Source: SAR324 cluster bacterium (GTDB taxonomy: Bacteria > SAR324 > NAC60-12). Taken from it: a DNA stretch of 8,687 bases. The notes under the pieces were generated by a model. That model had not been told where the DNA came from. It ran no database searches and saw only the letters and a list, made by a program, of their open reading frames with translations. Both the position numbers and the translations under genes were made by a program. The stretch is taken from NCBI GenBank assembly GCA_028822475.1, contig JAPKDT010000082.1:1-8687 (forward strand). Reading direction: 5' to 3'. Of the stretch, positions 1-6,797 are shown one piece after another. How positions within the stretch are numbered: the stretch's first letter is position 1; each line of letters starts with the position of its first letter.

Positions 1-952
1 CAACATTTTTAAAACGATCAAGAATTTTCTGACCGATTACTTCCGTAGTATCGAGCGGTTTGCATTTGTTTGTGTGAAGTCCGAACTGTTCAAATGGGTG
101 GGCGTACCCCTGTTTAATAAAACGGCTTAGCGAATCAAGGTGGCACGACTCCATGGCTTCAGCATCGGTAGTCACATACAGAGGTTGTCCTGTGACAGCT
201 GCCTCGGTTACCATGGAAAGGGAATCACCTGTAACCACCATAAGATCGGCGACAGCGAGCATCCCTAGATAGGCATCTCTTCCAGGATCCTGCCAATCGT
301 GAAAGGCGAATTCACGATCTTTTAGGATCCTGCGCATGGCTTCCAGCGATTTTTTAGGAGTCCTGCGACTATTTGTAAGTACATATGAGGCGTTCATCGT
401 TTCTCCCGCATCATAAATTTTTTCAGCTAGCCGAGTAGCATATATTTCAGTGAATCCATTGCAATACCTTGTGTTACCTCCAAGAACAACTCCAATCAAG
501 GGTTTGGAGGATTTAATGTAGTATGACTCCCAACGTAATCGTGACGCTTTGAGCGTGTCCTGATTAATTTCATGTGGCACACCCAGTAAGGTAATAACAT
601 TCTCCCCTTTAAAATCCGCATGATGAGGAGCAGCGATAATATCAAATAAGTGTAGTAAAGGATCTAGAGGTTCTGGAACGATAGACGCCAGGAAAACATT
701 CAGTGTTTCTTCAAAATATTCTGCGAGCTCAAGTACTGGAGAAATTAGATTCTCACCAGTTCCGCTCAGGAGCAAATCTGGTTTAGGCATCTTCAGAGTT
801 TCTCTCCTATCTCCTAACATTTTAAATAGCGATTCCTGAGAAATAATGTGTATTTTCACAGGAATCTTTTTGGACAGCCATTTAGCGACCCCATACCTGG
901 CACTTAACTCTCCAGTAAAGGTGCTGTCAATAATCCAGATTACAAACTCCAT
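1..952 (-). CDS. ELM1-family protein (mitochondrial fission ELM1-like, COG3660/PF06258), 3' end cut by window edge
   Basis: The minus-strand frame is open from an ATG at 952-950 to the left edge: 317 codons, no stop. Family members are usually a little over 300 aa, so only the extreme C-terminus is probably missing. The protein starts MEFVIWIIDS. Features typical of the ELM1 family are LIGVVLGGNTRY (about residues 155-166), the LTNSRRTP motif (about 193-200) and GDSLSMVTEAAVTGQPLYV (about 243-261). The last resembles the nucleotide-sugar-binding segment of GT-B glycosyltransferases. Eukaryotic ELM1 acts in plant mitochondrial fission. Bacterial members have no settled function, and a glycosyltransferase-like role in the cell envelope is only inference. 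No signal peptide or membrane segment is evident. The start overlaps the end of the upstream flavoprotein gene by 13 nt, so the pair is almost certainly co-transcribed and translationally coupled. A weak AGAGAAAG stretch precedes the ATG. Family assignment is from remembered motifs. Confidence 0.85.
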   Translation of the reverse strand, partial: MEFVIWIIDSTFTGELSARYGVAKWLSKKIPVKIHIISQESLFKMLGDRRETLKMPKPDLLLSGTGENLISPVLELAEYFEETLNVFLASIVPEPLDPLLHLFDIIAAPHHADFKGENVITLLGVPHEINQDTLKASRLRWESYYIKSSKPLIGVVLGGNTRYCNGFTEIYATRLAEKIYDAGETMNASYVLTNSRRTPKKSLEAMRRILKDREFAFHDWQDPGRDAYLGMLAVADLMVVTGDSLSMVTEAAVTGQPLYVTTDAEAMESCHLDSLSRFIKQGYAHPFEQFGLHTNKCKPLDTTEVIGQKILDRFKNV

Positions 953-1917
953 AAGTTACTTTCTCTAAAGTCATCAGCAATTGCTCTCGCAGATGATGCT
1001 CCACTTGCCAGCGCTGTCACCACTGCAGGAGGCCCCATACGCACAATGTCTCCCGCGAAGTATACCCCATGAATCGTACTCCTTCCCCATCCGTCCAAAA
1101 CGGGATACCCTTCATCATCTCTCTGGATTACTTGATCACACGAAACTGTCTCCAATAATTCGAGTCGAGGAGTAAAGCCGATACGGAGTTCAATACGCTT
1201 AATTTCCCTCATCTCTCTTGGTGATTCTGAGTTAACAGTAACAATAAAACCATGCTTATCTTCATCAATGGTGTTCAAATTTCCAATAACTCGTTCAAGA
1301 CGACCATGCAGTTCATGGTTTTTGACCTTTATTTGAATAGATTTTTGTGCAATCGGAGTACTCCTTGAGAGAAGTTTAACCTTCACTCCTGCACCTGCGA
1401 GGTCATTTGCTGTAAAGAATGCGTTATCACCACCACCAACCACAAGAACTTTTTGGTTTTTCAAGTCTTGCAACCCCTTGAAATGACCGAGTGGATCTGC
1501 ATTGATTGCGCCTTTGAAACAACGATTTTTCAAGAAACTGAACATCTCTTGACCCCTGGCTCTTATTCCAGATGCAATAACTAATGCACTGTAGTTTCTT
1601 ATATGCTCATCTCCATCTGAGTTAGAATAATAAATGGAAATCCCTTCAGAAGGTTCTATCTTGATGAAATTGAGTTTAATTGCAGTTTCCACCGAAATTT
1701 TCTCAGCATCAATATTATTTCGATAAGTCTTTGCAATATCATGGCTAGTTAGCTGACTATTACCTAAGATCCAATTGTTTGGACGTTTATTGCCGATAAG
1801 TGTGCCGCCCACTTCTGATGCGATATCATATAGTTGAGGTTCCATCCCCAAGCGTCTGCACCATAGGGCACATGACATACCAGCAGGTCCTGCACCAAGA
1901 ATGCAAACAGAAATCAT
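940..1917 (-). CDS. NAD(P)/FAD-dependent oxidoreductase, thioredoxin-reductase-like fold without CxxC
   Basis: A 325-aa, two-dinucleotide-domain flavoprotein. The N-terminal FAD-binding motif GAGPAG is at residues 8-13, and an ATG-like VIASGIRAR lies at 113-121. The NAD(P)-binding motif GGGDNA is at 161-166. The C-terminal FAD motif GVYFAGDI (284-291) is followed by the usual ALASGASSA helix. Length and domain order match the low-Mr thioredoxin reductase family. However, the CxxC disulfide expected just before the NAD(P) domain is absent: only Cys133 occurs there, in RCFKGA. It is therefore probably not a thioredoxin reductase. Ferredoxin/flavodoxin-NADP reductase of the TrxR type, a YpdA-like reductase or a specialised biosynthetic reductase are alternatives. 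The basic HRR-type NADPH motif is replaced by SRS at about 184-186, so coenzyme preference is unclear. The ATG at 1917 is preceded by AAAGAG at a suitable distance. First gene of an operon with the ELM1-like gene. Cytoplasmic, as no signal peptide is seen. Confidence 0.85.
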   Translation of the reverse strand: MISVCILGAGPAGMSCALWCRRLGMEPQLYDIASEVGGTLIGNKRPNNWILGNSQLTSHDIAKTYRNNIDAEKISVETAIKLNFIKIEPSEGISIYYSNSDGDEHIRNYSALVIASGIRARGQEMFSFLKNRCFKGAINADPLGHFKGLQDLKNQKVLVVGGGDNAFFTANDLAGAGVKVKLLSRSTPIAQKSIQIKVKNHELHGRLERVIGNLNTIDEDKHGFIVTVNSESPREMREIKRIELRIGFTPRLELLETVSCDQVIQRDDEGYPVLDGWGRSTIHGVYFAGDIVRMGPPAVVTALASGASSARAIADDFRESNLWSL

Positions 1918-2021
1918 ATTTTAACTCTTTGCTCTGCAAGATTAACCAATATGAGCGACCTCTTAATCAAAATTATTTTTAATAATATCTTATTTTAAAT
2001 TAAATTATTTTTTATTTCTAG

Positions 2022-2050
2022 TTTCTAATCGGCAAATTATTACTTATCAA
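2022..2050 (-). promoter_or_regulatory. weak sigma70-like promoter candidate for the flavoprotein-ELM1 operon
   Basis: On the minus strand, TTGATA (2050-2045) is separated by 17 nt from TAGAAA (2027-2022). The -35 match is 5/6 and the -10 match only 4/6. It lies about 105 bp upstream of the flavoprotein start, next to the very AT-rich tract. In sequence this AT-rich such matches arise easily by chance. Confidence 0.22.
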
Positions 2051-2301
2051 TATAAGTCTTATCTTGATGGGCACTTCTAGTAACCAGATTTCAGTCAATC
2101 CTCTATCGAATGAAAAATGTTTGCTCTCCATTGCTAAGCTTAACAAATTAACTCAGCTGTGACGTGTATTGTGACTGTGCTGTTTTGGCACTTTTAGTAC
2201 GATAATTTGATTAGTATGAATGTTGTGTTAAAATTAGCTTAATTGTTGCATGTAATTCAATCTAGAGATCAGGGAATTAAAAGTCCCCGACTGTATCCCC
2301 C

Positions 2302-2331
2302 ACCAGTTTTTATATATTTGATAGAACTGGT
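2302..2331. repeat. inverted repeat overlapping promoter candidate
   Basis: ACCAGTT (2302-2308) and AACTGGT (2325-2331) are perfect 7-bp arms around a 16-nt AT-rich centre. The right arm falls in the spacer of the promoter candidate at 2318-2345, and the centre covers its -35 box. It could be an operator or a hairpin. No T-run follows on either strand, so it does not look like a terminator. Confidence 0.4.
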
Positions 2332-2345
2332 TATAAATATATAGT
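2318..2345 (+). promoter_or_regulatory. sigma70-like promoter candidate for the 397-aa gene/ATL operon
   Basis: TTGATA (2318-2323, 5/6 to consensus) is followed after 16 nt by TATAGT (2340-2345, 5/6). Transcription would begin near 2352 and leave a leader of about 180 nt before the ATG at 2534. The leader carries two small hairpins, ACGGG/CCCGT and CTTGC/GCAAG. The surroundings are AT-rich, so chance matches are possible. Confidence 0.4.
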
Positions 2346-2411
2346 AAAGAGTATATATTATAAACAAGTATATCAATTGTTAAGCGTAGAGATGAGAATC
2401 AAAGAAAATTA

Positions 2412-2537
2412 ATGAGAATAATATATACACGGGTTAGTATCCCGTTTCTCGCTCCAAATTTCTTGCTATTTTTCCGCAAGAGTGATTCTTCAAACACAGG
2501 TAGCAACTCCAGATTTCAGGGAAGGTCAAGCAAATGA
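2412..2537 (+). CDS. possible 41-aa leader ORF overlapping the next start (doubtful)
   Basis: ATG at 2412 opens 41 codons (starting MRIIYTRVSIPFL, ending GRSSK) and stops with TGA at 2535-2537, overlapping the ATG of the 397-aa gene in an ATGA arrangement. The product has a short hydrophobic stretch (PFLAPNFLLFF) followed by basic and Ser-rich residues. The ribosome-binding site is poor (AAAG only) and the length is easily reached by chance. Only the ATGA overlap makes it notable. If translated, it could couple leader translation to the downstream gene. Confidence 0.18.
   Translation: MRIIYTRVSIPFLAPNFLLFFRKSDSSNTGSNSRFQGRSSK
2429..2445 (+). other. small leader hairpin
   Basis: ACGGG (2429-2433) pairs with CCCGT (2441-2445) around a 7-nt loop, and a second stem CTTGC/GCAAG follows at 2462-2480. 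Both lie in the predicted leader of the 397-aa gene. They may be local mRNA structure. Without a T-run they are not clear terminators. Confidence 0.25.
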
Positions 2538-3727
2538 ATGAAAAAACAAAAGAGTTCAAACCGTTCGTTTGTATAGAATCAGTAGGTATTTTTCCTTTTG
2601 AGGATGTATCTGTATTGTTGATCAATCACTCCAAGCGCACACAGCAGACTGATCATAACGGAAAAACTGTTTCAGATTTAGTGAAGGAAAAAAAGACCTC
2701 CTCCTGGCAGACTGCAAGAAACAAATATCCTGGTGATGTACGTAAATTAGATCCTGCAGAACTTTTGACTTTCTGGAATGAAAAGAAAATGGCCGGTCAC
2801 TTTCAGCAAAAAAGTGGAACTTACGTTGAAACCTTGACTCCTTTTCTGAAAATTAAGGATGACGGGACCTTTATCATGTCAACAAATCTGCATAAGATTC
2901 TGGTAGATCTAGAAAAAGGGTTCAACGGCAGGATGCTGCTGATTTACCGTGATGATGCACTACACTTGGTCATGGAAGGTACGGCCAAAAACGTATTTTT
3001 AAAATCCGGAAACGTTGCCGCTAATCTGACAACGCAATTTCCGGAAAATGAACCTGTCTGGTCAATTCCGCTTGAAGCAAATTTCTTTAAATTACTGAAA
3101 AACAAAAATCCCGCAAATTTAGAATTTCAGGTGATTTCAAATCGGCTTCATGTAAAAAATCTCAGTACAAGCAAAGAACAAACTCTTGACCTGAAACCTG
3201 CAATCAGTTCCTTTAATTTTGCTTCACGCTGGAATCCTCCTGAAGAAGGTCCGCTGATAGAGACCGTTGTAACCAAAGATGTAATGGTGAAATTACGGGA
3301 TATCAGCCTTAACAGTTCCTTCAAACGTTTAGGAATAGTTGGTAAATCTGGACAAATCAAAGCCGCGCTTTTCGGTAACTCTCCCGACGATTTTCTTTTT
3401 TTAGGAAATGCAATTGGAAACTGCACAGAAGAATTTCAGGTCGTTTCTCATCCAATGCCTATGCTGGAAGATGATTTCATTATCTCTATTTACGAAAATC
3501 ATGTGCTACGCTTGAGAAGTCTAACAGAAGATTATGAATGGATGACTTTTTTCGAAAAAGACTTTAGTTTCATTGATATCCCATCATATGCTGAAAAAAC
3601 ATCATCCTCTCAATCGTTAAAATCACAGGAACATCTTCAACTTGTTCAAAACAAGTTGAAAGCTTCTATAGCAGAGAATTCTATTCCACATATAAAATCC
3701 AGAGATTTAGCTAAATCTGGCAGTTAA
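2534..3727 (+). CDS. unrecognised 397-aa protein, operon partner of the ATL gene
   Basis: I do not recognise a family. The ATG at 2534 is supported by GGGAAGG at 2519-2525, 8 nt upstream. There is no signal peptide, membrane segment or metal-binding cysteine cluster; only three scattered cysteines are present (Cys13, Cys297 and none paired). The N-terminal ~95 residues are polar and lysine-rich (for example KEKKTSSWQTARNKYPGD, about 51-68). The middle is rich in predicted beta-strands, with a recurring pattern of alternating hydrophobics, turn, then Leu-x-h: MLLIYRDDALHLVMEG (134-149), LEFQVISNRLHVKNLS (196-211) and FIISIYENHVLRLRSL (315-330). The first two are preceded by similar helix-like segments, NLHKILVDL and NFFKLLKN. 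The C-terminal ~45 residues are Ser/Lys/Gln-rich and look flexible or helical. The ATL gene starts 6 nt after its stop, so the two are very likely co-transcribed. A DNA- or damage-related role is inference from that context only. Confidence 0.85.
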   Translation: MNEKTKEFKPFVCIESVGIFPFEDVSVLLINHSKRTQQTDHNGKTVSDLVKEKKTSSWQTARNKYPGDVRKLDPAELLTFWNEKKMAGHFQQKSGTYVETLTPFLKIKDDGTFIMSTNLHKILVDLEKGFNGRMLLIYRDDALHLVMEGTAKNVFLKSGNVAANLTTQFPENEPVWSIPLEANFFKLLKNKNPANLEFQVISNRLHVKNLSTSKEQTLDLKPAISSFNFASRWNPPEEGPLIETVVTKDVMVKLRDISLNSSFKRLGIVGKSGQIKAALFGNSPDDFLFLGNAIGNCTEEFQVVSHPMPMLEDDFIISIYENHVLRLRSLTEDYEWMTFFEKDFSFIDIPSYAEKTSSSQSLKSQEHLQLVQNKLKASIAENSIPHIKSRDLAKSGS

Positions 3728-3733
3728 TACTTT

Positions 3734-4045
3734 GTGAATCCCACTCTCTATCAGCAAATTCACGACATTATCCGTTTAATTCCTTCCGGGAAAGTGGCGA
3801 CTTACGGTCAAATTGCCGAAATTGTCGGCAACTGTACTGCCCGTATGGTGGGTTATGCTGCGTCTTCAATTCCTTTGGACTCTGATATACCCTGGCAGAG
3901 AGTGATCAATTATAAGGGTGGTATTAGTCTAAGATCAAGTGGTTCTGCTGAATTACTTCAACAAAAACTGCTGGAAGCGGAAGGTGTAAAATTTGATCAG
4001 TCGGGCAGAACTGATCTTGAATATTATCGTTGGGATGGCGAGTAA
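3734..4045 (+). CDS. alkyltransferase-like protein (ATL, MGMT-type DNA-binding domain)
   Basis: A 103-aa protein matching the C-terminal DNA-binding domain of O6-alkylguanine-DNA alkyltransferases. It shows IPSGKVATYGQIAEIVG (16-32), the arginine-finger/helix-turn-helix segment TARMVGYAASSIP (35-47) and PWQRVIN (53-59). In the last, Trp54 replaces the catalytic Cys of PCHRV. This is the hallmark of ATL proteins (YbaZ, S. pombe Atl1), which bind O6-alkylguanine, flip it with Tyr/Arg and recruit nucleotide excision repair without transferring the alkyl group. Tyr24 and Arg37 are present. The length is typical of short ATLs. The start is a GTG; the next Met is residue 38, inside the core, and the alignment to family N-termini requires the GTG. 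No clear Shine-Dalgarno is seen, and the gene begins 6 nt after the upstream stop, so it probably depends on translational coupling. Cytoplasmic. Confidence 0.93.
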   Translation: MNPTLYQQIHDIIRLIPSGKVATYGQIAEIVGNCTARMVGYAASSIPLDSDIPWQRVINYKGGISLRSSGSAELLQQKLLEAEGVKFDQSGRTDLEYYRWDGE

Positions 4046-4051
4046 TTCATG

Positions 4052-4153
4052 AAAGAGTTTTGCTAAATTCCTTCCGAAAACACAGGATTATACCGAAATG
4101 AATTTTCAGGTATGTTAAGCGGAACCTGAAGTTTATAAAACTCTTTGTTTTTT
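4052..4153 (+). terminator. nested inverted repeats with T-run, probable terminator in convergent spacer
   Basis: An outer pair, AAAGAGTTTT (4052-4061) and AAAACTCTTT (4137-4146), is perfect over 10 bp and is followed by GTTTTTT. Inside it, TTCAGGT (4105-4111) pairs with ACCTGAA (4124-4130) around a 12-nt loop. The outer loop is long (about 75 nt), so it is not a canonical compact intrinsic terminator. Its position between two convergent operons (ATL plus, glcF minus) and the T-run still favour termination. The inner hairpin could act on either strand. Confidence 0.45.
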
Positions 4154-4182
4154 AGGATTTCAAAAAGAAAACCTTGAATTAT

Positions 4183-5592
4183 TCAGCTACGATTAAGCCT
4201 CAAACGTTCCGCCAGATAAACAACAGGGTGGAGGATGCGGAGATCAATTTTATTACTTCGTATTCCAGCACGAATTTGATAAAGACAGCCTGGGTTAGCC
4301 GTAACAATGGTACTCGCTTTGGGGTATTCGACCAACGTCTGACGTATCGACTCAGTTTTACGATTCAGAACCGCTGCAGAAAGTTCAGGTTGAACGAGGT
4401 TGTATATACCCGCCGAACCACAACACCAATTTGATTCTGTTAGTGCTACCAGTTTTACGCCAGGTAAACTGTTTAATAGTTTTCGCGGATTTTCGTCAAC
4501 TTTTTGGGCATGCATCAAATGGCAAGGTGCATCATAAAGGACAGTATCTTCATCTTTACACCAAGGAAGACTTGCTAACAATTCAGGATAAGCAGAAAGA
4601 AATTCAAGAATGTCGATGACTTTGTTTTCAAAGTTTTTCCAATCTGTAGCCGACCTTCCTTCTTTTTGAGTTTCAGTAGTTGCCCCGGTAAAAAGATAGT
4701 GATATTCCTGCAGTTGAGCACCACAGCCTGCGGCATTGGTGATGATCGCGTCCAAATGACGATTTTCAAACGCGGCAATGTTCTTTAGCGCAAATTCACG
4801 TGCGGTTGTCCTGTCTCCACTGTGAACGTGCAGTGCCCCGCAACAGCTTTGATTGCCTGGAACCACAACTTCACAGCCGATATGACGCAGTATAGTCAGC
4901 GTAGATTCATGGATAACTGACTCAGAAACATCCATTATACAGCCAGAAAACATTCCAACTCTTAACCTTTTTTTACAAATTTGAACAGTATTTTTATGTT
5001 TTTCTCCCGTAGGTAAAGGAGGTATAATTTCGTCGGCATGTTTGCGTTTAAATGATACTCCTGAACATTCTGGCAACAAATGCTGTTGAAATACAAATGT
5101 TTGAGGCAGAATTTTAGCCAAAAAAGTATTAGTGATCAGTTTTGGCAATCCGCTGGCAGCATATATTTTCAAAATCCAACTTGCAGTAATCAGCAGATTA
5201 GTGGAACGAAATAGTCTTTTCAACAATAAAAAACGTAAGAGTCGCTCTTTTAAACTTTGCTGAGTATTTTCTAAAATGATGCCACGTGTTTTTTCCAACA
5301 GTTCTCCGTAAGGTACACCAGAGGGACATGCACTTTCACAGGCACGGCAATCCAAACAGCGGTTAAGTGGATCAATCACTGCTGATTCTAGTTCGAGTTC
5401 TCCCTCCCAAAGTCCCCGCATTAAATAGAGACGTCCCCGTGGGGAGTCTTTTTCATCACCCAGTTCCCTGTATGTGGGACAGTTGTCAAGGCAGAGTCCA
5501 CAATGAACACATTTGAGTATATTGTCAAAATCAGCCTGACGGAAAAGTTCTTTAGTCGATAGCACAGTTTTTTGCGAAAAATTAAGACTCAT
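4183..5592 (-). CDS. glcF: glycolate oxidase iron-sulfur subunit GlcF
   Basis: A 469-aa subunit that carries electrons from the flavin subunits to the respiratory chain. Two ferredoxin-type clusters are visible: CVHCGLCLDNCP (Cys28, 31, 34, 38) and CLDCRACESACP (Cys79, 82, 85, 89). Two CCG (cysteine-rich) domains follow. The first has SGC at about 216-218, CCG at 250-252 and AAGC at about 290. The second has APC at about 357, CCG at 390-392 and NPGC at about 436. This order is that of GlcF and related two-CCG proteins. It is longer than E. coli GlcF (about 407 aa), largely through a linker at about 105-205 between the Fe-S and CCG parts. The start overlaps the glcE stop by 4 nt (ATGA), with GGAG at 5604-5601 upstream. 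Last gene of glcDEF; no glcG or glcB follows within the window. Confidence 0.94.
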   Translation of the reverse strand: MSLNFSQKTVLSTKELFRQADFDNILKCVHCGLCLDNCPTYRELGDEKDSPRGRLYLMRGLWEGELELESAVIDPLNRCLDCRACESACPSGVPYGELLEKTRGIILENTQQSLKERLLRFLLLKRLFRSTNLLITASWILKIYAASGLPKLITNTFLAKILPQTFVFQQHLLPECSGVSFKRKHADEIIPPLPTGEKHKNTVQICKKRLRVGMFSGCIMDVSESVIHESTLTILRHIGCEVVVPGNQSCCGALHVHSGDRTTAREFALKNIAAFENRHLDAIITNAAGCGAQLQEYHYLFTGATTETQKEGRSATDWKNFENKVIDILEFLSAYPELLASLPWCKDEDTVLYDAPCHLMHAQKVDENPRKLLNSLPGVKLVALTESNWCCGSAGIYNLVQPELSAAVLNRKTESIRQTLVEYPKASTIVTANPGCLYQIRAGIRSNKIDLRILHPVVYLAERLRLNRS

Positions 5593-6797
5593 GCATCCAA
5601 CTCCAAATCGTAATAGCTGGAGGAAAAAACTCCTGACGGATCCAAATGACGTTTAAGCCTTTGAGTCAATGAATAACCACTTGCGACGCCGAATTTTCCC
5701 AAATCCTCAAGTGAACTTTCAGGATTAGTACTGACCCAACGTAGTTTGCTGTCAGGATGAACGAGAGCAGATTTTATTTTTTCAAGATACTGAATCTGTT
5801 CTTTCCTGTCGCTGCTTTCATGCATAAAATGAATGTCACCGCCGATCGGATGAATGATAATTTTGAAATTTTCTTTGCGGAACAGTTCAAAAGGGAAGTT
5901 GAGAATATTTTCTGTAGCAGCAGTCATGAAAACATGGAAATGCCATTCCGGCATTTCCCAGACATCACGTATCACCGATAAAAAACCCTCAAACCTGTTT
6001 TCTCCGGGTGTGAATTTTTGTCCAGAAAATGATTCCCCGTCAGCAAGTACAGTCAGATTATCCCCAAAAACACCGATTATTTCACTTTCAATGCGATTTC
6101 GGTTTGGCTCGTTTCCGGAATATCCTAAGCCTAAAATCCAGTTTGAACCTACTGTCGAAACTGCCTGAATCCAGTCCAGCGGGATTCTGCGTTTGTGAAG
6201 TTCTGCTACTTGAAGCAACCACGATGCTGAGTTAAAAACCCCAAACATTCCGTGAGCTTCGACAGGTTTAGGCATTACCTTAAAGTTGACCGCGGTGATG
6301 ATTCCCAAACCGCCCTGGCTTCCGAGCATCATCCGTGTCAGGTCGTATCCGGAAACGTTTTTTACAACCTTTCCGCCGGCATGAACTATTTCGCCTTTAC
6401 CGTTTATGTATTCGATACCAATAATGCAGTCACGTAATCCGCCCATATTCATACGGTTCGGTCCAAAATCATTGCAGGCCACTACCGAGCCAACAGAGGA
6501 ATCTGGGAACCACGGATTTACAGGCAGTAGCATACTACGTTCTCCCAGCAATTCCTGGAGTGTTCTGATACTCATACCTGATTCCACACCAACGACCATG
6601 TCCTCCGGATCAAAAAAACGTGTTGTATTAAGTTTCTTCAACAAAAGGAGGTCGCTGGAATTTGCAGTGGATTTTCCAGAATTTGCGCTCACAAAACGGG
6701 TACCATTTCCGCAAATCCGGAATGCCTGCTTTGTCTCAATGCGGTTTGAAACCCAATTTTGAATTTCCTCAAGTGAGCCTGCTTCAAAAGTACTCAT
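5589..6797 (-). CDS. glcE: glycolate oxidase FAD-binding subunit GlcE
   Basis: A 402-aa FAD-binding subunit of the VAO/PCMH type, required with GlcD and GlcF for glycolate oxidation. FRICGNGTR (26-34) is the first FAD loop. SSVGSVVACNDFGPNRMNMGGLRD (100-123) and GGKVVKNVSGYDLTRMMLGSQGGLGIIT (141-168) are the conserved FAD/pyrophosphate-binding segments that identify GlcE. The C-terminal HLDPSGVFSS is like the closing motif in the family. It is somewhat longer than E. coli GlcE (about 350 aa), with no obvious fused domain. Its ATG overlaps the glcD stop by 4 nt and has AGGA about 9 nt upstream; its own stop overlaps the glcF start by 4 nt. This tight coupling suggests stoichiometric synthesis of the three subunits. 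Confidence 0.93.
   Translation of the reverse strand: MSTFEAGSLEEIQNWVSNRIETKQAFRICGNGTRFVSANSGKSTANSSDLLLLKKLNTTRFFDPEDMVVGVESGMSIRTLQELLGERSMLLPVNPWFPDSSVGSVVACNDFGPNRMNMGGLRDCIIGIEYINGKGEIVHAGGKVVKNVSGYDLTRMMLGSQGGLGIITAVNFKVMPKPVEAHGMFGVFNSASWLLQVAELHKRRIPLDWIQAVSTVGSNWILGLGYSGNEPNRNRIESEIIGVFGDNLTVLADGESFSGQKFTPGENRFEGFLSVIRDVWEMPEWHFHVFMTAATENILNFPFELFRKENFKIIIHPIGGDIHFMHESSDRKEQIQYLEKIKSALVHPDSKLRWVSTNPESSLEDLGKFGVASGYSLTQRLKRHLDPSGVFSSSYYDLELDA

Larger units (their letters stand above)
1918..2533. other. AT-rich divergent intergenic region
   Basis: This 616-bp spacer separates the minus-strand flavoprotein operon from the plus-strand 397-aa gene. The stretch at about 1968-2020 is almost entirely A/T and could be bent DNA or an UP-like element. 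The region holds promoter candidates for both directions, three short inverted repeats (2302-2331, 2429-2445, 2462-2480) and a doubtful 41-codon ORF, each listed separately. No tRNA-like or otherwise recognisable structured RNA was seen, and no convincing protein remnant. Confidence 0.7.

Noticed and set aside
1928..1939. 12-nt TTTGCTCTGCAA also present inverted near 8645-8656
   Set aside because: A few shared 12-mers are expected by chance in a window of this size, and the flanks do not match, so it is not taken as a repeat or attachment site.
2155..2190. TGTGAC-containing stretch considered as a CRP-like site
   Set aside because: The TGTGA halves occur as direct rather than inverted copies, so it does not form the palindrome such a site needs.
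2434..2625. 63-aa minus-strand ORF across the start of the 397-aa gene
   Set aside because: It overlaps a well-supported start and Shine-Dalgarno on the other strand, has no recognisable motif, and is short.
4575..4778. 67-aa minus-strand ORF inside glcF
   Set aside because: It is an alternative frame of the GlcF coding sequence; its Leu/Lys-rich product resembles no protein.
5854..6762. Several plus-strand ORFs of 60-118 aa opposite glcE
   Set aside because: All lie antisense to a canonical glcE, have poor starts and no domain features.
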